In this document: positions 35,084-43,318 of the stretch, in pieces | How positions within the stretch are numbered: position 1 is the stretch's first letter | Layout of the letters: the number at the start of each line of letters is the position of its first letter | NCBI RefSeq assembly: GCF_000812565.1 | Contig: NZ_JTAM01000016.1 | Location: forward strand, 1 to 64,000 | From: Flammeovirga sp. OC4 | Lineage (GTDB): Bacteria > Bacteroidota > Bacteroidia > Cytophagales > Flammeovirgaceae | Length of the DNA: 64,000 nt | Direction of reading: 5' to 3' | Notes under the pieces: generated by a model | Told to the model about the DNA's origin: nothing | The model's input: the letters and a program-made list of their open reading frames with translations, nothing else | The model's database searches: none | Translations under genes and position numbers: made by a program

Positions 35084-36436
35084 ATGCTGAACCTAGATAA
35101 ATTTAAGAAGAAAGAAGAAGAAAAATTAAAAGAAGGTAAAACTTCTCTTAGAGAGAAAGAGTCTCAGGAAAAGTTGACAAATGTAGATTATAAATCTCCA
35201 GGTGCATTTCATATTGAACCTGAATACAGAGAACTGATTCGTAAACAAACTGAGGATGAAGCTCGCAACTTTGAGGAATCCATTAAAGCTGAAGGTGTTC
35301 GTGAACCTATTTTATACTGGACCCATACGCTAAGAGATAATACAGGTGCAAGAATAGTTCATACGGTTGTGGATGGTCACCACCGTTGTGAAGCAGCCAT
35401 AAAGTTAGGTTTAGAATACATCCCTTGTAAGGAATTAAAATTCAGTACGCACAATGATGTCCGTATCTGGATGTTGAGAAACCAATTAGGGAGACGTAAT
35501 ATTGGTGATGCTGAAAAAATTCGTATTGCACTTCAGTTGACCGAATTTTTAGGAATTGAGGCAAAAGAAAGAAAAAAACGTCAAGTTCAAGGTTTCAATG
35601 CTGCTGCTGATAAAAAGGTGGATGTTACTCCAGTAGAAGTTTCTGAAGAGCAAAATGAGTTGGATGATTTGAAAAAGTCATTGAACATTGATCCAAAAGG
35701 AAGAATCAATAGAGCAGAGGAAGCGGCTAAGATTGCAGGTGTGTCTACAAAGAATGTAACCAAAATGAAAAAGGTTATTGAAAAAGGCCCTGCTGATATG
35801 TTGAATGCCGTGATGGATGGTTACCTTTCAATTCATAAAGCTTGGACTGAACTAAGAGCAGTAGAACTTGAAGAAAAGAAAAAGAGAGCTAGAAAAACTA
35901 AAAAAGTTGAGAAAGACCTTACACCAAAGCAAGTACAAGCATTAATCAATGATGCTTCTTTAATAGAAAAAGTAAGTAGAGTAGCTTTAGCTTTTAGGTA
36001 TCCCGATACTTCTTTTGATGCTCAAAATGTCAATCCTTCTCATCAGCATTACAATGATTTTACAATCCGTTTTGTGGAGAACAACACAGAAATAAAACAA
36101 AGTAAGTTTGTAGATGTAGTTCAAGTTGTCAAACTAAATGATTCAGAATTGTCTCCTTTGGTTATCGGTTATCAAATTTTTTCTACTTTTGATGATCTTC
36201 AGAACTTAAACAGCTTGGTAGATTTATCTTCTTCTTGTCATAAATTTTATATTGTTGTAGATGAATCTTTATTAGAAGAAGCAAAAATTCAAGTAGAAAA
36301 GCAGAACCTGAAAGTAGGTATTATCACCACTAATCCATCTCCAAAAGTAAATGTAGCCTTGGAAAGTCATTATATTGAACTCAATGAACACCAAGAATTA
36401 CAGATTCTAAGAGAGTCGTTTTTTAGATCATTATAA
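35084..36436 (+). CDS. ParB-family protein with extra C-terminal domain (system 2)
   Basis: 450 aa. A ParB N-terminal domain (about 45-150) has SIKAEGVREPILYW, VVDGHHRCEAAIKLGLEYIPCKEL and RNQLGRRNIGDAEKIRIALQ, followed by a helix-turn-helix region (AEEAAKIAGVSTKNVTKMKKVIEKGP, about 207-235). A basic linker (KKKRARKTKKVEK) leads to about 155 extra residues. This tail (FVDVVQVVKLND ... VIGYQIFSTFDDLQNLNSL ... CHKFYIVVDESLLEEAKIQVEKQNLKVGIITTN) has the order of strands and the DDL...C..FYIVV pattern of MmcB-like PD-(D/E)XK nuclease folds, but the E.K residues are absent, so it should be inactive. This likeness is inferred. It is the partner of the gene at 34208. Confidence 0.8.
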   Translation: MLNLDKFKKKEEEKLKEGKTSLREKESQEKLTNVDYKSPGAFHIEPEYRELIRKQTEDEARNFEESIKAEGVREPILYWTHTLRDNTGARIVHTVVDGHHRCEAAIKLGLEYIPCKELKFSTHNDVRIWMLRNQLGRRNIGDAEKIRIALQLTEFLGIEAKERKKRQVQGFNAAADKKVDVTPVEVSEEQNELDDLKKSLNIDPKGRINRAEEAAKIAGVSTKNVTKMKKVIEKGPADMLNAVMDGYLSIHKAWTELRAVELEEKKKRARKTKKVEKDLTPKQVQALINDASLIEKVSRVALAFRYPDTSFDAQNVNPSHQHYNDFTIRFVENNTEIKQSKFVDVVQVVKLNDSELSPLVIGYQIFSTFDDLQNLNSLVDLSSSCHKFYIVVDESLLEEAKIQVEKQNLKVGIITTNPSPKVNVALESHYIELNEHQELQILRESFFRSL

Positions 36437-36526
36437 CGTTGTATTATATTTTATTAGGTGAGGTTTTAAAACAACAATACTATACATCGCGTATAAAAAG
36501 TATGTTGAATTTAAAATTACATCATT

Positions 36527-36658
36527 ATGTTATCGACATCACAGAATAAAAATGTAAATACAAAATTCAAAAAAGGAGTAACTTTAGGAGATTTAATTCG
36601 CATGGGAGTTACTCAAGAAGAGATCAAAAAGCGGTTAGGCTTTAAAAAAATATATTAA
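36527..36658 (+). CDS. Small basic protein (43 aa)
   Basis: An ATG-started frame of 43 codons with many Lys residues. The C-terminal half (VTLGDLIRMGVTQEEIKKRLGFKKIY) looks like one amphipathic helix pair, as in a minimal DNA-binding or regulator peptide. It lies 90 bp behind the second ParB gene on the same strand, and a clean terminator follows within a few bases of the stop, so it may be the last gene of the rep-ParA-ParB transcript. No family recognised. Confidence 0.5.
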   Translation: MLSTSQNKNVNTKFKKGVTLGDLIRMGVTQEEIKKRLGFKKIY

Positions 36659-36661
36659 TAA

Positions 36662-36687
36662 GAAGTGGTTGAAAGACCACTTTTTTC
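36662..36687 (+). terminator. Terminator of the replication/partition operon
   Basis: AAGTGGT and ACCACTT (about 36663-36682) form a stem with a small loop, followed by TTTTTT. Confidence 0.8.
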
Positions 36688-36690
36688 GTT

Positions 36691-36708
36691 TTTGGCAATT
36701 TTGCCAAA
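36691..36708. repeat. Short palindrome TTTGGCAA..TTGCCAAA, first copy
   Basis: TTTGGCAA and TTGCCAAA are separated by two bases. A diverged copy (TTTGGTAAATTTGCCAAA) occurs at 37212-37229, on the other side of repeat copy F. Confidence 0.5.
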
Positions 36709-36751
36709 AACGGTAAATTACTTTTTCCATCAATGCCAATTGGAGATCAAG

Positions 36752-37145
36752 CACATTGTAAACTAAGTTTTCGTTAACTTTTAATCAACATTTCTACAAA
36801 CATTTATAGGCTCTACTTTCAAGCTTCTTTCTCCTTCATTTTTCCATTGATGAAAAACGAAGCAAAAAATCTAGGCTTAGAAGTCAAAAGCTAAATTCCA
36901 TTCCTCTCGCCTAAATGATTTTAAACTCGCTGTGCTCAAACAAGAAAATCATTCTTAACGGCTCAATTCATGAAATTCTTAACGCTTTTCCCTTCAAGGC
37001 CGAGGAAAGTACTACCTAACGAATTGAGTAGAAAGACCACTGGCGCGAATGTTAAGCGATAGCGTCATTCGTATCTTTCAGATCATCAGAAATCTCCTGA
37101 TTTCTAAATGCCATAAATATTCGGAAATTTAGTTTACAGCGTATT
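36752..37145 (+). repeat. Interspersed repeat, full-length copy F
   Basis: The most complete copy, about 390 bp, with both boundaries: ATTGTAAACTAAGTTTTCGTTAAC on the left and a matching TTTAGTTTACAGCGTATTA on the right. So the ends form a short inverted repeat (TGTAAACTAA against TTAGTTTACA). The inner blocks are the same as in copy C. It sits between the replication operon and the ychJ-like gene and has no open frame of its own. Confidence 0.85.
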
Positions 37146-37255
37146 AAGTAAGAGAGTAATTGTTATTATTGTGTAAGTTTAAGGATAATAATAAAGCTAA
37201 TAGAAAACGATTTTGGTAAATTTGCCAAAAACGAAATTATTCTAATTTACCCTTT

Positions 37256-37657
37256 ATGGAAAAAGAAAAGAACTGCCCTTGTGGATCAGGAAAACAATAT
37301 AAAGACTGCTGTAAAATAGCACATGATGATATCAATAATGTAATGACAGCAGAGCAATTAATGCGATCTCGTTACTCTGCTTATGTACTTGCGGATGGGG
37401 AATATTTGCATAAAAGCCATCACTCTAAAACAAGACCAAAGTCAAGAGGGGAGAGAAGAGAAACTGTAAAATGGACGAAGTCTGTAGAATGGAAAGGACT
37501 TGAAATTATCAATAAACAGCAAGGGTTAGAAGGAGAAGATTTCGGTGTAGTAGAGTTTAAAGCTTACTTTGTGGAGAGCGGAAGACCTTCGGTGATTCAT
37601 GAAAAGTCTACTTTTGAAAAGGAAAATGGGCATTGGGTTTATAAAGATGCACTGTAA
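37256..37657 (+). CDS. YchJ/UPF0225-family SEC-C zinc protein
   Basis: 133 aa. The N-terminal zinc-binding SEC-C motif reads CPCGSGKQYKDCC (residues 7-19). It is followed by the YchJ middle domain (AEQLMRSRYSAYVLADGEYLHKSHH ... WKGLEIINKQQG ... VVEFKAYF ... HEKSTFEKENGHWVYKD). The second SEC-C motif found at the C terminus of longer relatives is absent, as in many Bacteroidota. Its role is unknown; SEC-C proteins bind ribosomes or SecB in other settings. It is a single gene, convergent with lepB. Confidence 0.88.
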   Translation: MEKEKNCPCGSGKQYKDCCKIAHDDINNVMTAEQLMRSRYSAYVLADGEYLHKSHHSKTRPKSRGERRETVKWTKSVEWKGLEIINKQQGLEGEDFGVVEFKAYFVESGRPSVIHEKSTFEKENGHWVYKDAL

Positions 37658-37816
37658 GCATTTGTTCAATTAAAATTGGAAGTTTTGGATTTTCTTTTTT
37701 AGCTGCTCTACGTTTGAATATTCATTACGTAGTTAAGCTATGCTCTTCAATGCTGGCCTTGATTAGACTAAAAAATAATTATCCCACTTGTCTCAATTTT
37801 AAATTTTCAAAAGCTT

Positions 37817-37857
37817 TAAAAAAGCACTGAAGTTATAATAAACTTCAGTGCTTTTTT
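37817..37857. terminator. Bidirectional terminator between ychJ-like and lepB genes
   Basis: A perfect 17-bp stem (AAAAAAGCACTGAAGTT at 37818-37834 and its complement at 37841-37857) with a 6-base loop has T-runs on both strands. It serves the convergent genes on both sides. Confidence 0.9.
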
Positions 37858-37876
37858 CATGAAAAGGAAAAATGTT

Positions 37877-38863
37877 TTAAAGTGATTTAAACATTCTGCT
37901 ATTATCAAACTCTTTCAAGTTGAACAGTACAATGGTCCCTTTTCCATAAATATGATCTTCTGGTACGAACCCCCAAAATCTAGAATCTAAAGAATTGTGT
38001 CGGTTATCACCCATCATAAAATAGTAATCTTGTTGTACCTCGTATTCTTTTACTTCCTTTCCATCAATGAAAACTTTTCCTTCTACAAATTTTGCATTAT
38101 TGTTTTCATACTTCAAAATGATAGGTAAATACAGCTGACGATTCTTTGATGTCAGCTTAACAATATCACCTTTTTTAGGAACTCTTGTAGTAGGATAAAA
38201 ATCAGCTTCTCTGCTTACTATGCTTTTCACTGCTTTGATGTGTGGATCTTTTCTAATGGCTTCCGCTTTCTGTTCAGAGATATGTACTATGAATTTTCTT
38301 TGTCCTGAAGGATAGACTTTATCGTTGTTATGATCATAATGATACAGATCTAATTTTTCTAATTTCTTTTTCGATAAACCATTTTCTGTAATGACTTCAA
38401 ACTGATGTTGTGTTTCTACATCATCAAACATCAATTGACCATTGATATAAATATCAGCATTTTTTATTCGGATGGTATCGCCGGGTGTAGCAACACAACG
38501 TTTTAAATAGATTGTTTTTAAATCGACAGGCTTATCCTCAGGAGGGTAAAAGAAACCTACAATGTCTCCTTTTTCTACTTCTGAAAAACCAGGTAAACGA
38601 TATGTAGGAAGTGAAATCCAATCTAAACCATAACCATGAATCAATGGTAATTGTAATGGAGTAGCAGGAGTAATAGCTCCGTAATTTAATTTTGAAATAA
38701 TAATGTGATCACCGGCTTGTATAGTAGGTTCTAGTGAACTTGTTGGAACTACACTTCGCCAGCCAATCAGCCACGAAAAAAGGGAGACCATAATCAGTAC
38801 TTGAAAGAAATCTTTTATGGTACTCTTTCCTTCTTTTTGAATTTTCTCTGCGTTAATTTTCAT
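37877..38863 (-). CDS. lepB: Signal peptidase I
   Basis: Cleaves signal peptides of exported proteins at the periplasmic face of the inner membrane. One N-terminal membrane helix (about 20-38) precedes the catalytic Ser43 in SSLEPTIQAGDHI (Leu in place of the common Met) and the general base Lys121 in YLKRCVATPGDTI. Box E is GDNRHNSLDSRFWGFVP near residue 289. There is a long insertion between boxes D and E (about 150-240), common in Bacteroidota signal peptidases. At 328 aa it is a plausible full-length enzyme. It is a single gene. Confidence 0.95.
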   Translation of the reverse strand: MKINAEKIQKEGKSTIKDFFQVLIMVSLFSWLIGWRSVVPTSSLEPTIQAGDHIIISKLNYGAITPATPLQLPLIHGYGLDWISLPTYRLPGFSEVEKGDIVGFFYPPEDKPVDLKTIYLKRCVATPGDTIRIKNADIYINGQLMFDDVETQHQFEVITENGLSKKKLEKLDLYHYDHNNDKVYPSGQRKFIVHISEQKAEAIRKDPHIKAVKSIVSREADFYPTTRVPKKGDIVKLTSKNRQLYLPIILKYENNNAKFVEGKVFIDGKEVKEYEVQQDYYFMMGDNRHNSLDSRFWGFVPEDHIYGKGTIVLFNLKEFDNSRMFKSL

Positions 38864-39102
38864 TTTGTTGATTTTGATTTGACACTTTATAGAACGTTTG
38901 TTTTAAGTCTAGTGAAACTATCAGTTACGAATATAGATTTAGAAATTATTCTTACCAATTATTTATACGATTACTCAAAAACTAAGTTGGAAGGAGAGGA
39001 TAATTTTCCTTAACTCAACTCAGAAAGTTTACTTGAAATACTATTTACTTTTTCTATTTTTGTAGAGGTAATAATACTTTTTCAACCTTGTCTTTACTTG
39101 TA

Positions 39103-40215
39103 ATGGAGAACGAATTTATTTATATCGCGTCAGCATTTTTTACACTTTTTTGTCTCACCCTAATACTATTATTCTTAAGTATTAATAGAGGAAAAAAGAT
39201 AAAGGCTCAAACCATTTTATTGAATAAAAGAGATGATTCAGAAGAGCGTTATCAAGCACTTGAAAAAACATTAGAGCAAGTAAAGAAAGAAGCTCAGGAA
39301 AAATATTTTACTCTTGAGGAGCAATATAAGAAAGTAGAAAGTGATCGTGACCTAAAGCACCAAAACTTGGTACAGACAGCGGAAAGGTTACTAAAAGATC
39401 ATACAGATTTCTTAGCCACTCAAGTGACGGCTAGTAATTATGTGGAGACCAAAAATAAACTAGAAGAGGTTTTTGATTTCTGTTTAGCTCATGATTATGA
39501 AAATAAAGAAGCTTTAAAGCAAGCTCAGAAATCTTTGCAACGTAAGTTTGAAGATCTAGTAAGAAAGGATCTAGAACAGCAATCACAAAATGAACTGAAG
39601 GATAAAATGAGAGAAGAGCGCACTTTCCAAGAAAAAGTAAAAGGAGAGTTGGAGCGTTTGGAACAAGAAAAATTATCCTTAGAGAGAGAATTACATAATG
39701 CACTTCATGCGGCAAACGAAAAGCAAGTACAGCAATTGCAATTCAAATTAGATAGAGTGGAAGAGCACATTCAAAGAGCAGCAGATCAATCGTCAACTTC
39801 GACCACTTCAGGCTTTGTTTATATTCTTTCAAACTATGGATCTTTTGGAGAAGAAGTCTTCAAAATTGGTTATACTCAGTCAGACAATCCACAAGCAGAA
39901 ATCAATGCTTTAAGCGAAACTTTACCTTTTCCGTTTGATGTACATGCATTGATCAATGCTACTAATGCAGAGCAATTATATCAAACGTTAAAAGAAAGAC
40001 TACAAAAGTATTCGGTCAATAAAGTAAACTTAGAAAAAGATTTCTTTGCGGTTCCTCTTTCAAAAATAGTAGAAGTAGGAGAGGAGTTTGAAGGAAAGTT
40101 TGCTTATGAAAAAGAACCTGAGGCTTTAGAATATTTTCAGTCAATGGAGACTTCAGTAGAAGACCTGGAGTATCTACTTCAAGTGAAACGACAACAGCAA
40201 AATACTGAAGGGTAG
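39103..40215 (+). CDS. Membrane-anchored coiled-coil protein with MUG113-type GIY-YIG domain
   Basis: 370 aa from the ATG at 39103; the frame could also begin at a TTG at 39088. An N-terminal membrane helix (IYIASAFFTLFCLTLILLFLSI) is followed by two long coiled coils (about 30-85 and 130-235) with a DUF4041-like helical part between them. The C-terminal T5orf172/MUG113 GIY-YIG-like domain (about 235-335) shows GFVYILSNYGSFGEEVFKIGYT and a helix with NATNAEQLYQTLKERLQ. Relatives with this layout occur in phages and bacterial accessory regions; a nuclease activity has not been settled for the group. It is a single gene. Confidence 0.85.
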   Translation: MENEFIYIASAFFTLFCLTLILLFLSINRGKKIKAQTILLNKRDDSEERYQALEKTLEQVKKEAQEKYFTLEEQYKKVESDRDLKHQNLVQTAERLLKDHTDFLATQVTASNYVETKNKLEEVFDFCLAHDYENKEALKQAQKSLQRKFEDLVRKDLEQQSQNELKDKMREERTFQEKVKGELERLEQEKLSLERELHNALHAANEKQVQQLQFKLDRVEEHIQRAADQSSTSTTSGFVYILSNYGSFGEEVFKIGYTQSDNPQAEINALSETLPFPFDVHALINATNAEQLYQTLKERLQKYSVNKVNLEKDFFAVPLSKIVEVGEEFEGKFAYEKEPEALEYFQSMETSVEDLEYLLQVKRQQQNTEG

Positions 40216-40338
40216 TTTTAGCATCTATATTTACTGTTTGAGTCGTTAATATTTCCTTTTAGGCTACACGTTGTTATACTCTTTATTTTTTAATCCGTAG
40301 GTATAAGTAATCTTAGATAAATAATTACTTATACTTAA

Positions 40339-41448
40339 ATGAAAATGGATGTAACTACTACAACTACGAAGACAAACAACCCGTCATCGGGTCGAATTGT
40401 TTTCCTGGATTATCTGCGTGTGATTTCTATTACGATGGTCTTAATGGTACATGCCATAGAACTCTTTTACCTTGCCGTAGATCATGTGTCCATGAAACCC
40501 GGAGATGATTTTTGGGTCGCTCTGATGAGTAGTCCTATTAGGGCTTGCGTTCCCCTTTTTGTAATGGCCTCTGGCTATTTACTGGTTCCCGTAAAAGATA
40601 CCCCAAGTGTTTTTTATAAGAGAAGGTTTACAAGAATCCTCTATCCCTTTATAGTTTGGTCTGTGCTTTACGCTATCGTTCCTTATCTTTTTGGAGCCGA
40701 TAACTTCGAAGTGATGCAAAGAAAAATGACCACTTTACTCCACAACTTTAACTTAGAATCAGGACACCTTTGGTTCGTGTATATGTTGGTGGGTGTTTAC
40801 TTATTCTTACCTATTATATCTCCTTGGTTAAAAACAGCCTCTAAACGGTTTATAGAGTTTTACCTTGTGTTGTGGTTTATCACAAGTTTCCATCATTTCG
40901 CAAAGTTAGCTTTTCCTACAGGAGTATTTGGAGAAGTATTCTGGAATGAGTTTCATTCACTCTTTTACTTTTCAGGTCACTTAGGTTTTATTGTTCTAGC
41001 CTTTTATTTCAGAAAGTTTGTGAACTTGGATAAAACGAAAAGTAGAATTTTAGGATTGGTTATTTTCCTTGTAGGCTATGCGATTACTTTTACAGTATTC
41101 AGAGAGATGTTGGCATATACCAATGAAATCTACTTTGTAGAATTACCTTTCCGTTTTTGCACACCAAATGTGATTTTAATGACGATCGGTTTATTCTTAA
41201 TGATCCGTACCATCGATTATCAAAATGAAAAAGTATACAAGGTGGTGAAAGAACTTTCAAGATTAAGTTACGGAGTTTATCTATCCCATTTATTCTTTAT
41301 TGGGCTTTCATGGACTTATGTAGTACAGCCGATGAATTTATCTACACCTGTTTCTATCTTATTAGTAACGGCTTTGACTTGGATAGCAAGTTATATATTA
41401 GTGAAGTTATTGTCTTACCTTCCAAAGAGCAAATACTTTGTAGGATAG
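40339..41448 (+). CDS. Acyltransferase family 3 integral membrane protein
   Basis: 369 aa with about ten membrane helices. The family start RIVFLDYLRVISITMVLMVHAIELFY contains the conserved Arg and His of acyltransferase-3 proteins, and PLFVMASGYLL, RRFTRILYPFIVW and HLWFVYMLVGVYLFLPII follow in the usual order. Such enzymes O-acetylate or acylate exported sugars. No nearby gene indicates the acceptor. It is a single gene, and the start ATG gives a cytoplasmic tail of about 15 residues. Confidence 0.9.
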   Translation: MKMDVTTTTTKTNNPSSGRIVFLDYLRVISITMVLMVHAIELFYLAVDHVSMKPGDDFWVALMSSPIRACVPLFVMASGYLLVPVKDTPSVFYKRRFTRILYPFIVWSVLYAIVPYLFGADNFEVMQRKMTTLLHNFNLESGHLWFVYMLVGVYLFLPIISPWLKTASKRFIEFYLVLWFITSFHHFAKLAFPTGVFGEVFWNEFHSLFYFSGHLGFIVLAFYFRKFVNLDKTKSRILGLVIFLVGYAITFTVFREMLAYTNEIYFVELPFRFCTPNVILMTIGLFLMIRTIDYQNEKVYKVVKELSRLSYGVYLSHLFFIGLSWTYVVQPMNLSTPVSILLVTALTWIASYILVKLLSYLPKSKYFVG

Positions 41449-41503
41449 AGATCATGAGGTAAGAGGTAAGAATGAAGAGTTATTTTTACCTTATTCAAAA
41501 TAA

Positions 41504-41576
41504 TTGGAGAAGTCTCCCGGAATTCGAAATGTGATATTAGCGCCGTTTTAATTTCGAAACCGAGAAACTTCTCCAA
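41504..41576. repeat. Inverted repeat with REP-like core
   Basis: TTGGAGAAGT at 41504-41513 pairs with ACTTCTCCAA at 41567-41576 across about 50 bases, and TTCGAAAT/ATTTCGAA pairs inside it. The core GAGAAGTCTCCCGG is similar to the GAAGTCTCCCGACTTC palindrome inside repeat copies H and I. Confidence 0.5.
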
Positions 41577-41692
41577 CTTTATTTTAATAGCTATTATTGT
41601 TTAGTATTCCGTGTGGACGTTGAAGTGCAATATCCTTACAACGAACCACAAGAAATCTTAACTTCTTCCCTCTTAATTCTTAACTCAAAATT

Positions 41693-42082
41693 TTATCTTT
41701 TCAATTTTACAATACTGTGTGTCACTTTACCCCACACTTTAATTTCTTTTTTAGAAATAGAATAAGGCGTAGACCAATAACCTTCACTTGCCATCCTGAA
41801 AATTCTAAAATCATTATTGATGTAAGCAATAAATAAATCTCCTGATTTTAAGTCTTCTCCTTTGGCAACAACTAGATAATCTCCGGTGGCTAATCTCCAC
41901 TCGGGAATGTCTCTACTCATTTTACAGAAGAAAGTATTGTATCCTCTCTCTATAATGTCATCTGCTGAAATATCGCTTTCAGCAAAATCTTTCGCTGGAC
42001 TAGGGAAGCCTGTAGCTTCCAAATATTCTTCTTTAAATTTTTCTCCTTCTCTATCGAATTGCAATTCTTCAATTTCTCCCAT
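41693..42082 (-). CDS. UmuD-like protein lacking catalytic residues
   Basis: About 129 aa from the ATG at 42082; a TTG at 42100 would add 6 residues. It carries the UmuD hallmark GFPSPAKDF, the region next to the self-cleavage site, and the rest aligns with the S24 fold (YNTFFCKMSRDIPEWRLATGDYLVV ... GDLFIAYINNDFRIFRM ... TPYSISKKEIKVWGKVTHSI). Where UmuD has SGDSM the protein reads SRDIPEW, so the catalytic Ser is absent, and no Lys stands in the DFRIFRM segment. It should not cleave itself or LexA-like targets. No umuC or other SOS gene is near. It may be a UmuD-prime-like binder or regulator (inference). Confidence 0.75.
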   Translation of the reverse strand: MGEIEELQFDREGEKFKEEYLEATGFPSPAKDFAESDISADDIIERGYNTFFCKMSRDIPEWRLATGDYLVVAKGEDLKSGDLFIAYINNDFRIFRMASEGYWSTPYSISKKEIKVWGKVTHSIVKLKR

Positions 42083-42431
42083 CTCTTTAACAATTTTCAA
42101 TTTGACAGTGCAATGACTGTGGGTAAGTATTTTTTAAGTAAGTCAATAAGGGAGATACGTGTTTACATCTCAAAGATAAGTAATGATAAAAAAATAAACA
42201 AATTAATGTTTAAAAAATAAACTTATTGATTTGTTAGGTATTTTTTGAAATAGGTCAATAATTGACCTTATAGAATGCGATATAAGCGGTTTTTATGCAT
42301 TAGATGATAAATGTATAGTTTAATGAGATTAAAGTGATTAGTGTACTTTACAGAGGCTTTAAAAAGGTGTTTTGTATCTATGGTTTAGGTAGAATGATAG
42401 TGAATTATATTTATTTATTCTATCACCTTAA
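42083..42431. other. Gene-free AT-rich stretch
   Basis: About 350 bp upstream of the UmuD-like gene and before repeat copy G. It holds the promoter of the UmuD-like gene. I see no supported gene in it; a 65-codon frame at 42334-42531 runs into the repeat. Confidence 0.4.
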
Positions 42432-42780
42432 GTACACTAAATTATCGTCAACTTTCAAGCTTCTTTCTTCTTCGGTTTTGTCTTGGAACAAAAAGAAGCA
42501 AAAAATTCAAGGCTTAGAAGTCAAAAGCTAAATTCCACTTCTCTCGCCTATTGAAAGGATAACTCGATCAAAACTTCACCGTTTTGAGATGCTCAGACAG
42601 CAAAATCATTTTTACGGCTCAATCCATGAAATTACTAACGCTTTTCCCTTCAAGGCCAAGGAAAGCACTACCAAACGAATAAGGTAAGAAAGACCACTGG
42701 AGCTAATGTTAAGCGATAGCTTCATTTGTGTCCTACAGAGCATCAGAAATCTCCTGATTTCACATCTCAATAAATAGGTT
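42432..42780 (+). repeat. Interspersed repeat, copy G
   Basis: About 350 bp. The left end (ACTAAATTATCGTCAACTTTCA), the CAAAAGCTAAATTCCA block, AAAATCATTTTTACGGCTCAA, AACGCTTTTCCCTTCAAGGC and TCAGAAATCTCCTGATTTC are clear. The ATGATTTTAAACTCGC segment is replaced by an unrelated stretch (about 42551-42590). Confidence 0.75.
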
Positions 42781-43231
42781 TTGCTACAGCTCCTATATCA
42801 ACTCATTGCAATTGAAAGTGACCTACTGTAGAGAAGCAATGTTTTACACCTTACGCACCATAACACGAACCAGAATTACACTATAAAACATTTTACATTC
42901 CAGATTCTAATTCATTTCTTTGATAGGAAAGCTACATCATGCTGTAAAACTCTATTAATTAAAATTATAAAAAAGAGAAAGATGTAGTTAAATGTAAATA
43001 ATGTTACAAGGTTGCATATGTTAAAAAGTGGGTGCTTTTTAATGAAATTTTGCTTTTCACACTTCATTGTTATTGAAGTTGTCGTGAATTATATTACATT
43101 CGGTTAAAAGGTTGTAAAACAGTTGTTATTAATGTTATCAATCTATGCAAAAGTGTGTTTTTCAGTGTCCTTAAATGCATGTTATTTACACATTTTTCAT
43201 AATTTTTTTTAAAATTTATTTTTTAACCCTA
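42781..43231. other. Long leader region before the second utilization locus
   Basis: About 450 bp of AT-rich sequence with no open frame or clear repeat. It must contain the control region of the downstream sulfatase/GH/SusCD genes, but I could not find operator-like symmetry. Confidence 0.35.
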
Positions 43232-43239
43232 TACATTTG
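43232..43239 (+). promoter_or_regulatory. Putative Bacteroidota -7 promoter element
   Basis: TACATTTG fits TAnnTTTG exactly, 80 bp before the sulfatase ATG. No clear -33 TTTG partner is seen upstream, so the assignment is tentative. Confidence 0.4.
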
Positions 43240-43318
43240 AATTGTCACAGAGACGCTTTAAAAGAAAGCTAATTTAATTTAGTTTTTTAGAGCACTTTTT
43301 TAACCTGACGTAATTGAA

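Noticed and set aside
36712-37200. Insertion sequence at repeat copy F
   Set aside because: There is no transposase frame. The short inverted ends fit at most a non-autonomous element.
39088-39102. TTG start for the GIY-YIG protein
   Set aside because: The ATG five codons later gives a clean start directly before the membrane helix.
42334-42531. 65-codon plus-strand frame
   Set aside because: It runs from AT-rich intergenic DNA into repeat copy G, with no recognisable protein character.
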